Assembly (NCBI GenBank): GCA_030544215.1
Contig: JARZZO010000011.1
Coordinates: 42,871,001 to 42,935,000 of the forward strand
DNA from: Zantedeschia hybrid cultivar
Lineage: Eukaryota; Streptophyta; Magnoliopsida; Alismatales; Araceae
Length of the DNA: 64,000 nt
Direction of reading: 5' to 3'
Below, one piece after another: positions 45,388 through 56,713 of the stretch. Every line of letters starts with the position of its first letter. Position 1 is the first letter of the stretch. The notes under the pieces are model-generated. The model did not search any database. It saw only the letters and a program-made list of their open reading frames with translations, and was not told where the DNA came from. A program made the position numbers and the translations under genes.

Positions 45388-46919
45388 ATTAATAAAGGCA
45401 ATTATTTATTCATTTACAGTTCTTGCAAATTAACTATCGTAATGAAGGTCCGTAGACAAATGTATGGGATATTGAATCATGATGAGATCATGATAGTGAG
45501 ATCAATATCCTTAGTCACTTGTCTTAAACAGTTCTCGATCATAGGATATTTGAGATGGACATTAAATATCCGATAAGATCGACACAAGTTATGTCTGCTC
45601 ATGTGATGAGGGTGAATGATCTCATATTCACTCGTGTGGTGACACTAAGAAAAACTTGTGGGTGCTCATTAGAGAATGAGTTCACTGAACAGACCCAAAC
45701 AAGAATTCCTGGATGGTAATTATACCTATTAGTCAACTAGGGAATTCAATCATTGCAGTAGCACAGTTGGTCCTTTGACCTGAGTCACCAATGATACCTT
45801 TTTTGTAGACCATTGTGTCTTGATTCTCTGACTTGTGGACTTTAACCATTAAGCCCACGATACTCAGTTTCTCAGATACGGTGGAAAGCTTGCGAAGGTA
45901 ATTGAGTGAGCAACAAGGGATCACTCACTCTTGGTATAAGACTAGAAAGAGAATGTCATATGGATGTGTACACAGAAATTCCTGGCGAGGGTCAAATGAA
46001 AGAGATATCTTTCTAGAAATTAACTAAGTACTGGAATCCATCTAAATAATGCGATAGAGGGTTTGACTATAAAACCATACCCTTGCGTTATTGGGACATT
46101 GGATGAGTGAAGGATTTTATCTATGCGGTATCTGCAGACGGAAAGGTTCAAATAAAGGGAACAGTATCCCTTATATCTTCTGGGATCATGAGGTAGTGTT
46201 TGGTACCGTTCATGATCAGAAGGCCAAGTGGATTAATCATCAGATGATAAACCACTTATTTATTAAATTAATCATTTAACATATGATGTTTAAATATTAA
46301 TTAATAAATATTAAACTTTAGAATTAGTTATAAGTTTAATGGGCCTGAAACCGGACTGATATATGGGCCTAGAGGGTCACACACATAAGAGTTCTCGTCA
46401 GACGGTGAGAGACATTAAATTTCATGCTTATCTGGGTTTTTATGAAAAGCCGCAGGATAAACATGAATATTTAATGGAGATTTATCCAAGGCCAAACTCT
46501 TGGATAATTATGAGGATTAATCCTTGTGCTTATCCTTATTTCTTATATAAGGAGGCCAAGGGGAGGGGTAAAAGAAGTTGGACGAATTACACACCCCAAG
46601 ATTCTCTATCTCCTCTCTCTCTCTCCTTCCCTCTCTTGGAGTAGATCTTTCTCTTTTCGCACATGGTGGATTTGAGATCGGGTCGGAGCACTCAAGTCGA
46701 GGAGGAAAACGCGTCTGCAGCGGGAGCTCGTGTGGATACCTCTAGAGATCGTGCGCGTGCGCGATTACCGAGTCGGAATCATCCACGGGAGATTCGAAAC
46801 CCCGCAAAGGTGAAGAACCGTTCTTCCCGCGTTTAATTTTATTATCCGTTTTACGATCCCAGCAACCGATACATAGGAATCGATTTAATTTTCCGCTGCG
46901 TTCTAGGCGATTCGTAACA
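45388..46919 (+). repeat. Copia2 3' LTR, second part
   Basis: Resumes ATTAATAAAGGCAATT and ends GGCGATTCGTAACA, matching 34588-36106 closely. TATATAA at 46544-46550. Followed by the AATAA duplication and the rest of solo LTR B. Confidence 0.93.
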
Positions 46920-48465
46920 AATAACCCCTCAGATAGCACGCTAGCTACTCCGGCCCAACTAGCTCTAAGTGGTTTTTGCTTCTCCTAGCACGAGTGACAC
47001 TCCAAAGGTACCACTCCTACACCGGTACTAGCTAACCCTGGGGTACACCAGGTGACCCTCTCTCTAGGCATCACCCCACTACTCCTACACCGGCGCCGTG
47101 TCCCTCCCACACAGACACAGGGTGCCTAAGCGCTACAACAGTCACTCTAGGTCCACGGTTGCACGAAACACAACACAGTGCGATCCGATTACGTAAAAAT
47201 CCTCATCCTCGAGTACGGTTTCAAGTATGCATTTAACCAAACTATCTAACAGTGTAAACACATGTTAATAGCATGAATTAATGTGATTCTGTCTTGAATC
47301 GCGTCGCCCGTGGCCGACGTCATTCAAACCTCCTAAACTGGTTCATATAAAATGGGCCTCCGAAATGGCCTTAAAACGCGTCGCCATATGTAGCCACCTT
47401 TTGAAAGGCGTCGCTGTCCCTAGTCGCCTGATAATGACAGAAACAGAGACAGAGCTCGAGGTGATTTCACAAAAAACGCGTCGTGCATGCAAGTCGCCGT
47501 TCAAAAGACGTCGCTGTCCCTAGCCGCTCATCAGTCCAGAGACAGAGTCTGTTATTTAGGCTAAATCGCGTCGCAGGTGGAAGCCGCCTTTCTAAAAGGC
47601 GTCGCTGTCCCCCGACGCCATTTAACCCTCACAGACAGGTTCTTCCTCCACCATCTCCCAATCCACGGGGTGGGATTTCCTCTCCCAAATCGTGTAAAAA
47701 CACTAAAAAGGTGGATAAGGAGGAGAAGAACCTAAGTACCCATTAAAACACCCAAATTCTCATTACATGCAATTAGTGTTTTCACCCCAAGAAAACCTCA
47801 AAACATGCTCCAAAGCGGGAAAGACATGGCTTTTAAATGAAATACAACGGCAATCGTCATCGTACCGGTTACTCGAACTCCTCCTATCTCTAAGCCGCCA
47901 ACCCGCCTCGCCACACGCCGCCGCCGGTACCACCGTGGACGCCGTTACTCCACTAGGACGTTGGCCACCGTCCGGAGAGAAATGCGCCGCGGAGGAAGTG
48001 GTGGTGGTAGTGGAAGAAGTTGAGAGGTTAATGGAGTGAAGGGAGAGGAGGAATGGGGAGAGGAAAGGAAGGAGAGGGGGAAAGGGTGCCAGAGGTCGGA
48101 GGGAAGAGAGGAGAGAGAAGAGAAAGGAGAGAATGAGAGAAAGGAGGGAGGGTTCGCGGGGTCAAACAGAAGCTGGGAAAAACGCATCGTGCAAGCCCGA
48201 CGTCATTCAGATGACAAGACCGGGCCGTACTTTGACAAAGTAGGGTCGTACTCTAAATGGCGTTATCCATACAAGACGCCATTCAGACGATAAGATCGGG
48301 GCCGTACTCTGGTGGCCCAAAGCCAGCCCACATGGCATAGCCTAAAACACGTCCTCATTGCTGGACGCCGTTTGAACCGTGTCGAGCTTACGAGATGCGA
48401 AAAAGAACATAAGCCCTAGCCCCGGGAGGGCCCAAACCAAGGGATCTGAAACCTCAATCCTTACA
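46920..48465 (-). mobile_element. Solo LTR B, right part
   Basis: Continues from 34534. It contains GCGTC/GACGC palindromes at about 47293-47620 (first: TTGAATCGCGTCG with GACGTCATTCAA) and 48180-48400, and a GA-rich middle. It ends CAATCCTTACA before the second CATCT. Confidence 0.9.
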
Positions 48466-48533
48466 CATCTCATGGGACTTGCAACTCCTTGCAATATCTA
48501 ATCATAGTTTCGGTCCCCAGAGTTTTAATGGCC

Positions 48534-48727
48534 TTGTGGATAGCACAACAAGCCACTAATTCTGATCTAAGCTAACCATCGTTACGCGACGAGTATAGAT
48601 TTGCATGCAGCCCTTGTGGATAGTACAACAAAGCTACATGGTTCCTCTACCCCGATCATATAGGCATCTAATGCCATAGCTATAGTTTTTCCTCACAATT
48701 AAACAGGCCTTGTGGTAACACAACAAA
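48534..48727 (-). repeat. Copia3 leader dyad units 2-4
   Basis: TTGTGGATAGCACAACAA (48534), TTGTGGATAGTACAACAA (48614) and TTGTGGTAACACAACAAA (48710). Together with 33858, after removing solo LTR B and one duplication copy, spacings are about 111, 80 and 96 bases. Confidence 0.8.
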
Positions 48728-49559
48728 CCTGCCTAAAGTGATTCGAATCCTATGACTATAACGATGGTGGACCACGCGGTAAGTTCTTAACTACTCACGT
48801 TACGGCTTAGAGTTTAGGCGAGGGTATTTAGATAACTTTTATCTTGGTCTCTCCTAGGTGATAGTATATAAACATATCGTATATATTTACTAAATACTAT
48901 ACCTGCTTTGATTCACAATCAAACATAAAAACGATGCATCTCATACATGTCAAGTGTGGTCATTGATAGCACAGTGAGTTTGACTAGAGCCAATAGTCAA
49001 ACGTACACACAATGTAACATAACATTTATATTAGACTAACCTACAAACTCATAGGCAAAGGATCTTCATCTTTACGCCTTCCTGGTTGCTGCTGTGGATC
49101 GTCCTCTCTCCTTCCTCGGTTGCCTCGATCAAATTACATTTAAATCTAAATTTACATGTAAACAGAAGAAGGCCTTATGGCGAGTACAAGAGAGAGGGAG
49201 GTAGAAGTACATCAGAGTTTGAGAGAGAGAGAGGTACGCATACCTCTATTTATGAACAATTAATAAATATCCATAATTCAAACATCCACGATCCACACAC
49301 ATTATTCATCACATGAATAATTAAATAAGAGCATATCCATAACCATGGTGTATTTTAAACATTCCACACATGATGAGCGCATCACATGGCTAGAATAAAA
49401 GAGTCTCAAAATTAGATAATTTTAGCTTTCAGAAAGATGGGATCTAATCAAAATTGGCATTTGAATTTTGAAAACACTTTTAATTAACTTAACATGCAAT
49501 TGAATCAAATTTAAAAGCATAAAATACACATCACATGTGCACACACTCTAAATTAATAA

Positions 49560-50220
49560 ATTCCAGATTATTCCATGCAAATTAGAACATTTCTAATATT
49601 TAAACAATCTAACATTTAGATCAAACCACATTAATAATCTAACAATTAGACTATTAATAACTAATATAACTCTTAGACTAGTCCAACAAAGTTAATTAAT
49701 AATTTAATACTTAAATTAATAATCAACTATAATTAATTATTAACTACTAACCTAATACTTGGATTAGTCAATTAATGTTAATTATTAATTTAACTCTTAA
49801 ATCAATAATTAACACTAACTAATTAATAACTAATTAATCTAACTCTTAGATTAGATAATTAAAGTTATCATTAATTTAACTATTAAATTAATGATTAACA
49901 ATAATTAATCAAGGACTACTAATTTAACATTTAAATTAGTCAATTAAAATTAATTATTAATTTAACACTTAAATTAATAACTAACTCTAATTAATAATTA
50001 ACAATTAGATATATTAATAACTAATAATCTAACAATTAGATTAATAATTATTAACCAGTAATCTTAACTCTTAAAATAGACTATCGAGGTTAATTATCAA
50101 ATTAACACTAAGTTAATAATTAACCCAAATACATTAAGAACTAATTGTTAATAAAATGATTAAAAATCATTAATTAGCCCAATTAAATACAATTGAATGA
50201 TAAATTTAAATTCAAAACTT
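49560..50220. repeat. A/T-rich degenerate repeat tract in Copia3 leader
   Basis: About 660 bases built from variants of AATTAATAATTTAACACTTA and CTAACTCTTAGATTAG, many locally palindromic. Copia1 (18520-18960) and Copia2 (37160-37560) have a shorter A/T-rich tract at the same leader position. Confidence 0.7.
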
Positions 50221-50317
50221 TTTTGAGTTTTAAAATTAAAATCCAATTTTAATTAAATGGGCAATAGGGGTTTTGGGGTTCATGAAAGGGCTCAACCCAT
50301 TAAAGGAGGGTTCGAGC

Positions 50318-50376
50318 CCTGGCTCTGCCAGGCTGGAACCATGGCCCAGCCAGGCTCCGGTCCTAGCCTAGCCAGG
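50318..50376 (-). repeat. Palindromes with 22-base period in Copia3 leader
   Basis: Three imperfect palindromes, CCTGGCTCTGCCAGG, ATGGCCCAGCCAG and CCTAGCCTAGCCAGG, are centred at 50325, 50347 and 50369. This is the counterpart of the Copia1 array at 19047-19147. Confidence 0.65.
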
Positions 50377-51028
50377 CACCGGCCCGGGGCTGGTTCGAAC
50401 CAGCTCGACCAGCCCGGCTTGACCCGACACCAAACCACCCAGGCCGGCCTCCCCTTCGTCCCCAGCCTGACCCCAACCTGCAACAGAAACCCTAAACAGG
50501 ATGCAGGCGGTCACCGGTGGAGAGGGGGATAGCAGGGCCCACGGCGGCCGGACCTCCGGCGTCGTCCGGCGGGCTCGCCGGAGGAGTCACTGGCGGCGCC
50601 CAAAGATATATATATATGTTGCCCGAGCCCCTTAAATCTCCCGAAAATCCTAGTTTTCTTCAAACGAAAAACGTGGGAAGAGGGAGACTTAAGGCTTGAT
50701 TTCGGAGCCCTCCAAGGGCATTCCGGTGCTGGCAATGATGCCCGGTGGACAGTGGTGACTATTCACTGGGGATTCGGAGTCCTGGCTCGCCATCCCAATG
50801 CTTGGGAAGCATGTATGAAGTCGCTGAAATGCTCTCGATCATCATCTCATGAAGAACTCCGGAAACCCTAAATTTAATTTCGATAATTGCAGAATATTAA
50901 TCAAATTAATTTGTGTTCATCGTATGAACACATATCTAGAAAATAATCGAACATACGGCATGGAATATATCATGAAAAGATTAATTTCGGAACATGAAAC
51001 GGGACGAGAAACAGTGCAACTTGGCTCC

Positions 51029-52108
51029 GTTTGTATAAAACCCACTTATTTATCCATCGCCTTGAGAATCATTTGCGTGTGACTCTCTAGGCCCAATAAC
51101 CAGTCCGGTTAATAGCTCAATAAGCCCAGTGACTCCTCACTCGCGTTATTAATCAATTAATAACTTTTTATTAATTAATTAATCAATCGAATTGATCTCG
51201 CACATCGAATTCGATCGGGCCTCTGATCACGTTGGGTACCAAGCACCGCGTGAACCCGGAAGGTATCGAGGTTAAGTAACCCACTCTTGGAACCTTTCCA
51301 TCGACAGTTACCGCGTAGATATAATCCTTCATTCATACAATGCTCTCGAGTCAACTCAGGGTATGGCGTACTGTCAAACCCTAACCGATCGACTCACTTG
51401 GATCGGATGATGACGTATAATATCGGAAAACTCCTTTTCCCGATATTATCGTCCTCCCTGGTTAGGGACTTTCGCGCATCCTTCCTAGAGCATTCTCTCT
51501 CATCGTATCGAGAGCGAATAATTCCTTATTGACACTCAATTCCCTTGGACGGTATTCCGCTGTACCCGATCCTTGGCTGTTTAGAATCCCGTGGTTAGAG
51601 ATTTATAAACCAAGGTCAAAGCACAGAAATCCACCGACAAGGTGTCCTTGGTGTCTCAGGTCCGATGATCATCCACGCAACTACGACAATAGAATCAAGT
51701 TGGTTGACAGTGAGGTACAGTACCATCCAGCGATTCAATCGGATCAGTTCAGTGAACTCATTCTCTAATGAGCACCTACAGATTCACCTTAGTGTCTCCA
51801 TACAAGTGACTTATGAGATCAATCACCCTCATCATATGAGCAGGAGTAATATGTACTAGTCTAACCGGATATCCGATGTCCTTCTTGAATATCCTTCGAC
51901 TAGCAATGATTAAGACTATGTGTGTATAAGTGATTAGTCTCATTAGTATGATCTCATCATAATCTGATCATTATAGCACACATTCATGGACTTCATTATG
52001 AGATGATAATTAATATGATTTACACACAATGAATATAATGCCATTATATTAATAAATATGAATGAGATTACATAGTCATATTGGCATGTAGGCCACCTAA
52101 GACTAACA
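51029..52108 (-). repeat. Copia3 5' LTR, primer-side end deleted
   Basis: Homologous to about 26812-27880. It starts inside the LTR at GTTTGTATAAAACCC right after a 6-base primer-site remnant, so the primer-side LTR end, the rest of the primer site and the TATA region are gone. The outer end CTAACA is intact and is followed by ATTAC. Confidence 0.87.
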
Positions 52109-53200
52109 ATTACCATCGTTTTATCATGGTCATGATTGATCACAGGTCCTTTAATGAAATGTGTATATGGAGTCCATGTTAAGGGATCCCGATTTTCTTT
52201 ACACGGGGTGGTCATTGTCTTCCAGACTTTCTGACCATCTTTGTCTTCATACTGCTGAACAATCTGCTATTTTACCTTCACTGGCCTGTTGCCCAAACCA
52301 TTACCTGGTATCCTCCTATTGTCTTTGATAGGCTTGGTTCTGCCCTGCAGTTGTGTGCCCATGTCTTTTCCCGGTTTGTAACCACCTTTCATCATAATGT
52401 CCCAGCCAGGGTTACTTACACACTTTCCCCTTTTTATGGCATCGACTGGACAAGGAACTAATATAGTGGTTTTCCAAGGATCAGCCAAAGGAGAATGGAC
52501 CTGTAAAACCGATAGAATGGGTTGTCGGCCAAGGGAAGGATCCGGCTTAATGTTCAAGGAATGAGCAACAGGAAGAATTGGCATGCTCGTCACCTTAATG
52601 ATCCGTCCTTTGTATGGAAATTTGAGGCATTGATGATTTGTAGATGGAATCGCCTCAAGGGATTTGATGTAAGGACGCCTAAGGATGCCTTTCAAAGAGG
52701 GGTCGATCTCCAAGATGTGGAACTCGACTTCAGCATGACAAATAGGGCCTAACTCCACCTTCAAATAGCCCATTTCCAGAGTGGAATGGGTAGAGTTGTT
52801 GTAAGCAGTAACAGATATGGGAGAAGGCAGCCGCTTCTCTCTAGGTACACCGTAGAATTTTAAGATCTTTGGTGATAACACATTAATGGAAGCTCCTGTA
52901 TCAACCAGACATGCATCCACAACCTTCTTGCAGATGTTGATTGTAATGCTCAGTGCCATGCTCCTGGCTGCTGGTGGAGCCAGTTCAGATGTATGGAATG
53001 AATGGAGGGCTGATCCCCTTGTGGCACTAATAGTGCAATTATCTTCTCTACCAGTATGTCCTCATTGACCATAACTATTTGAGATATTCCATTAAAGCTT
53101 CTTGGTGGGTTTTAGATCTTTTGATCAACTCGAGCACTGAGATGCATGCCGGTGTTCTATCTAGGTGTTTCAACAGATCATATGGAGTGCCAGGTGCACT
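52109..53200 (-). pseudogene. Tat2 protease and G-patch-like segment
   Basis: The 230-codon frame 52267-52959 has the protease active site CLVDTGASINVLSPKIL, then a typical continuation (FHILEIDPSLKGILRRPYIK, STNHQCLKFPYKGRIIKV). It ends with a glycine-rich segment GWDIMMKGGYKPGKDMG, PIKDN and GNGLGNRP that matches the Tat1 G-patch-like region. Sequence up to 53200 continues upstream gag-protease linker in broken frames. Everything downstream of this point in Tat2 (RT onward) is missing, because Copia3 sits at 52108. Confidence 0.85.
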
Positions 53201-53209
53201 CTCCTTGTT

Positions 53210-53815
53210 CTATACTTCCTCTGGCGGCTGTGGCGGTCCGTCTCTAACTATGGATTGAGGAAAGACTTTGTTTAAAATTCTCCCACTCCATAGCACGTAC
53301 TGATCATCATTGGAAGGTGATATGTTGAGTACCGCCGGGTTAATGAGGATTTTAGAGGAAGTAATGGGTTTATAGATGGACGATGGTGGGTTATTTGGTG
53401 GAGATGTTGGAACGCGGATGAGTGGTTTGGAGGGTTGTATGGTATGGGGATAGGTGATTGGTGTAGGTGATGTGGGGAAGGGAATGCGGAGCAATGGTTT
53501 GGATGGCATGCGGGGTTCGTGGTTGGGTGGTGGTGGGTTAGTTGGTGGATATATGGTAGCGGAGGGAGTAATGGGTTTAAGGAAGGTCGGCGGTGGAGTG
53601 GGTCTATGGTAGGCGGGTATTGGTATGGGAGTAATGGTTATGGTTTCTGGTTTGGGTATGCGGAGAATGCGGTGAGGTGATTGCTCGGCGGTACTCCAGA
53701 TATGGCCTGTTGAGTAAACAGAGGATGATTCCTCTGCCTTCCATTGTTGCCCCCTGTTAGTCTTAGAGTGGTTGTTAATAAGAATTGGGGCGATTTGGTT
53801 TTCATGCTCTGGCAA
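53210..53815 (-). pseudogene. Tat2 proline-rich gag-protease linker
   Basis: A 201-codon open frame rich in P, T, S and I (for example PPTNPPPPNHEPRMPSKP). It lies between the gag zinc-binding segment and protease, as the linker in Tat1 does. No catalytic motif. Called by position and composition only. Confidence 0.6.
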
Positions 53816-54207
53816 CAGATTCTACACTATACCCATATTTGGTGGTGCTGCTGCCTGTGCTGGTGCTCTTTGCATCTACTATTGTTGTTGCTGCATTGGC
53901 TGTTGTTGTGGTCTTTTCGCTTTTAAGGCTACTATGTATTTTCTTATCTCTTCCCAGTCAATACCCCCTTGCTCATTCAGATCATGGATGTAGTCCCTGA
54001 ATTGAAAACATGCATCCACTGTATGCCCGGGTTGTCTATGGAAAACACAGTACCTGGAGGCATCAGCATTTTGGGGCCAAACTGTTTTCTCTTTTGGCAA
54101 AACCAAAGCATTGGCTGCCACAAGGACGTTGAATATGTCTAATAAGGATTCTGGGAGTGGAGGATAAGATACCCTCTTTGGGGATGGTGGTTTTCTCTGT
54201 TAGTTGT
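53816..54207 (-). pseudogene. Tat2 gag zinc-binding region
   Basis: The frame 53879-54121 reads CVFHRQPGHTVDACFQFRDY, then GGIDWEEIRKYIV and a polyglutamine tail. It is equivalent to the Tat1 CCPYHRAPGH block. It is interrupted at 54208 by the Tekay element; gag resumes at 63654. Confidence 0.85.
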
Positions 54208-56557
54208 TGTAAGGATCGAGACTTTTGGATCCGGTTTTCGGGGTCGGATCCTGTAGTTCTGGTCCTAGTGGGGTCTGGGGCTCTGTGATGTTTCGCGTCG
54301 AGCCCGCTCGACGCGGTTTAAACGGCGTCCACCGTTGCAGACGCGTTTTAGGTTCTGCCATGTGGGTGCCACGTAGGCTGGCTTCGGGCCACGAGAGTAC
54401 GGCCTTGTCGCGTCGTCTGAACGGCGTCTGCGTGGGACGACGCCTTTCAGACTGCGACTCTGGGTGTGTCAGAGTACGGCCCAGACAAGTGTTCTAAACG
54501 GCGTCTGTGTAGAACGACGCGTTTCAGAGTCTTGTCAGAGCGGCCGTCGCGTCACCTGATAGACGTCCGTGGATGTCGACGCGTTTTAGCCAGTCTCTGG
54601 TTAACCCCGCGAGCCCTCCTTCTTTCCCTCATTTTCTCCTTCTCTCTTTCTCTCCTTCCCCTCCGGCGAACTCGGCGGCGATCCCTCCTCCTCCCTCTTT
54701 TCCTCCCACCGTTTCATCTCTCCCTCCACTCCATCCTCTACCTAGCTCCTACCACTACCACCTCCACTTCCACTGCGGCGTTCTACTCTCCGGACGGCGG
54801 CCGACGTCACGGTGGAGTAAGGACGACCACGGCGGTACCGGCGGCGGCGTGGGGTGAGACGGGTGGACGGCTTGAAGCTCGGAGGCGTTCAAGTATCCGG
54901 TAGGGTGACGGTTCCCATGGTATTGTGTTTAAACTATGTTTTCCCCCGTTTAAGCATGTTATGTATCTTTGGTTTTGGAGGGTAGAACAAGCATGTTTAG
55001 GAATTCTTCTTGTTGATATCGGGGATTTTCATGATGTGATTTCCTGTTGATTGAATTGCTCCTCTTTCCCCTCCGTTTTTGGGTGATTTTTGGGTTGTTT
55101 GGGTTGAAAAGGGAGCCCTCGGGCTCATGGCAGACTCTGGTTCCTGGGGTTGAAAGACGTCGTGCATGGACGACGCCTTTTTGAAGGGCGTCGGGCCATC
55201 ACGACGCCTTTTAGACAGGAATCGCCTAACTGAGAGTCTGCCAGTTCGGGGATTCTGGGACTAAAAGACGTCATGGGTGGGCGACGCGTTTTGAATAGCG
55301 TCGGGTAGCCATGACGCCTTTTAAGGCAGAAATCCCCTGAGTAAGGCCTTTGGAATTCCTGGTTTTCTGTGCTAAATGGCATCTGAGGATGTCGACGCCT
55401 TTCAAAAGGCGACCACTGGTGTCGACGCCTTTTAAGGCCTGATTCTGAAGACAGTGTTTTACATAAACCAGTACATGGAGCTTGAATGGCGTCGGCCTTG
55501 GGCGACGCGATTCAGGACAGAACCTCACTAATTCATGCCAGTAAAATGTGTTCATACTGTTAGATAGTTGGTTAGTCCATGTTTTGATGTACGCTGTAGA
55601 GATGGATTATGCATGATCGGGTGATACTATTGTGTGTGTTATACGATCGCGGACTTTTCATGTGACTGGATCGTACTGTGCTGGGTTTTATGTTACTATG
55701 GACCTGGAGTGACATTGTAGCGCTTTATCACCCTGTGCTGGTGGGGGCGTGAGCACAGCGCCGGTGGGGGCGTGGGCGGGGTGACGCCTAGTGAGAGAGG
55801 GTCACTTGGTGAACCCCGGGGTCAGCTAGTACCGGTGTCGTAGTGGTACATTCGGAGAGTCACTCGTGCTGAGGGAAGGAGTAACCACCTGAGCCAGTTG
55901 GGCCGGAGTAGCTAGAGTGCTATCCGAGGGGTTACTGCTTGGTCTCAGCGGGTCGAGGTTTTTCCCACCGTTGTTTGTGTGGTTGGCGTTTTCTATCGAG
56001 GCAGCAGTTGTGGGTTCCCTTGTCGGTTAGTTTAGATACATGCACGTTTAATAAACTTCGACTGCATGTGATTTCACGTTGAGAATTAGGAATTGTACCC
56101 ACTACTGTGTTTGTTGCTTTACCGTTAGCTGTATTTTGCACTTGTGGGTGTGTGCGTGGGCAGTGGGGATCGAAGGATCCCTACTGAGTCTTGTCTTGAG
56201 ACTCACCCCTGCGGTTTTCAGGTGAGGACTCCCAGCAGACTTAGAGCGGCGTGTGCGGCCGTGTGTTGAGCGCTTTCAGCGGTTGTTTCGGGGTATGCCC
56301 CGATGTAGTTGTTATTTATTTCTGGCCTGTATGTTTAATTATTTCTTTCAGTTGGAATATGTAATTATTTGCTGTATCGAGTCGCATTGTAATAATTTTA
56401 ATTCCTGCACTTTCATTTCAATTCAATGCGATGTGAATGTTTAGCTTAGTTTATTATTTATTTCCCAGACTTACTAGATCCTGGTTTGGTTCCAAATTAA
56501 TGATTCGGTACCCATTTAGTAATCGGATCCCCGATTATAGGGTGGCGGGTCGTTACA
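54208..56557 (+). repeat. Tekay 5' LTR (2350 bp)
   Basis: TGTAAGGATCGAGAC to GGCGGGTCGTTACA. Palindromic modules lie at 54294-54590 and about 55155-55515. The first is a perfect CGCGTCGAGC/GCTCGACGCG hairpin at 54294-54315. A pyrimidine-rich stretch (54600-54780) lies between the clusters. Confidence 0.95.
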
Positions 56558-56559
56558 GT

Positions 56560-56573
56560 TGGTATCAGAGCAT
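56560..56573 (+). other. Tekay primer binding site for tRNA-iMet
   Basis: TGGTATCAGAGCAT starts two bases after the 5' LTR and matches the initiator tRNA 3' complement over its first 12 bases. Confidence 0.9.
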
Positions 56574-56713
56574 ACGGTCTGGCAAATAAATAAATAACTA
56601 GGTAAATGTCGTAAGTTCGGCAAATAAATACATTATCCCGTACAGGCACGGCGGTAGCATAGGTTTTAGGACTCTAATTAGAACCTTTTGATTTTGTAAT
56701 TGTAGGCGAGTAG

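Larger units (their letters stand above)
34535..46919 (+). mobile_element. Copia2: Ty1/copia element nested in solo LTR B
   Basis: Flanked by AATAA (34530-34534 and 46920-46924). It is the same family as Copia1 but on the plus strand: 5' LTR 34535-36106, primer site, leader, gag-pol 38696-42583, purine tract, and 3' LTR 42598-46919 split by solo LTR C. Both LTRs keep the TATA region that Copia1 lost from its 5' LTR. Confidence 0.95.
48466..51028 (-). other. Copia3 5' leader
   Basis: Non-coding leader with three more dyad units (48534, 48614, 48710), an A/T-rich repetitive tract (49560-50220), a G/C-rich palindrome run (50318-50376) and a primer-site remnant TGGCTC (51022-51027). No supported ORF. 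Confidence 0.72.
26660..52108 (-). mobile_element. Copia3: old Ty1/copia element carrying nested insertions
   Basis: Minus-strand order is truncated 5' LTR (51029-52108), leader, gag remnant, pol fragments and 3' LTR (about 26660-27880). Removing the nested pieces (28228-30573, and 33906-48465 with its duplication) joins the pol and leader segments sensibly. Protein motifs match Copia1/2 closely enough for the same broad lineage but a separate family. The right flank ATTAC has no partner at the left edge, where the LTR is truncated against Tat1. Confidence 0.88.
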
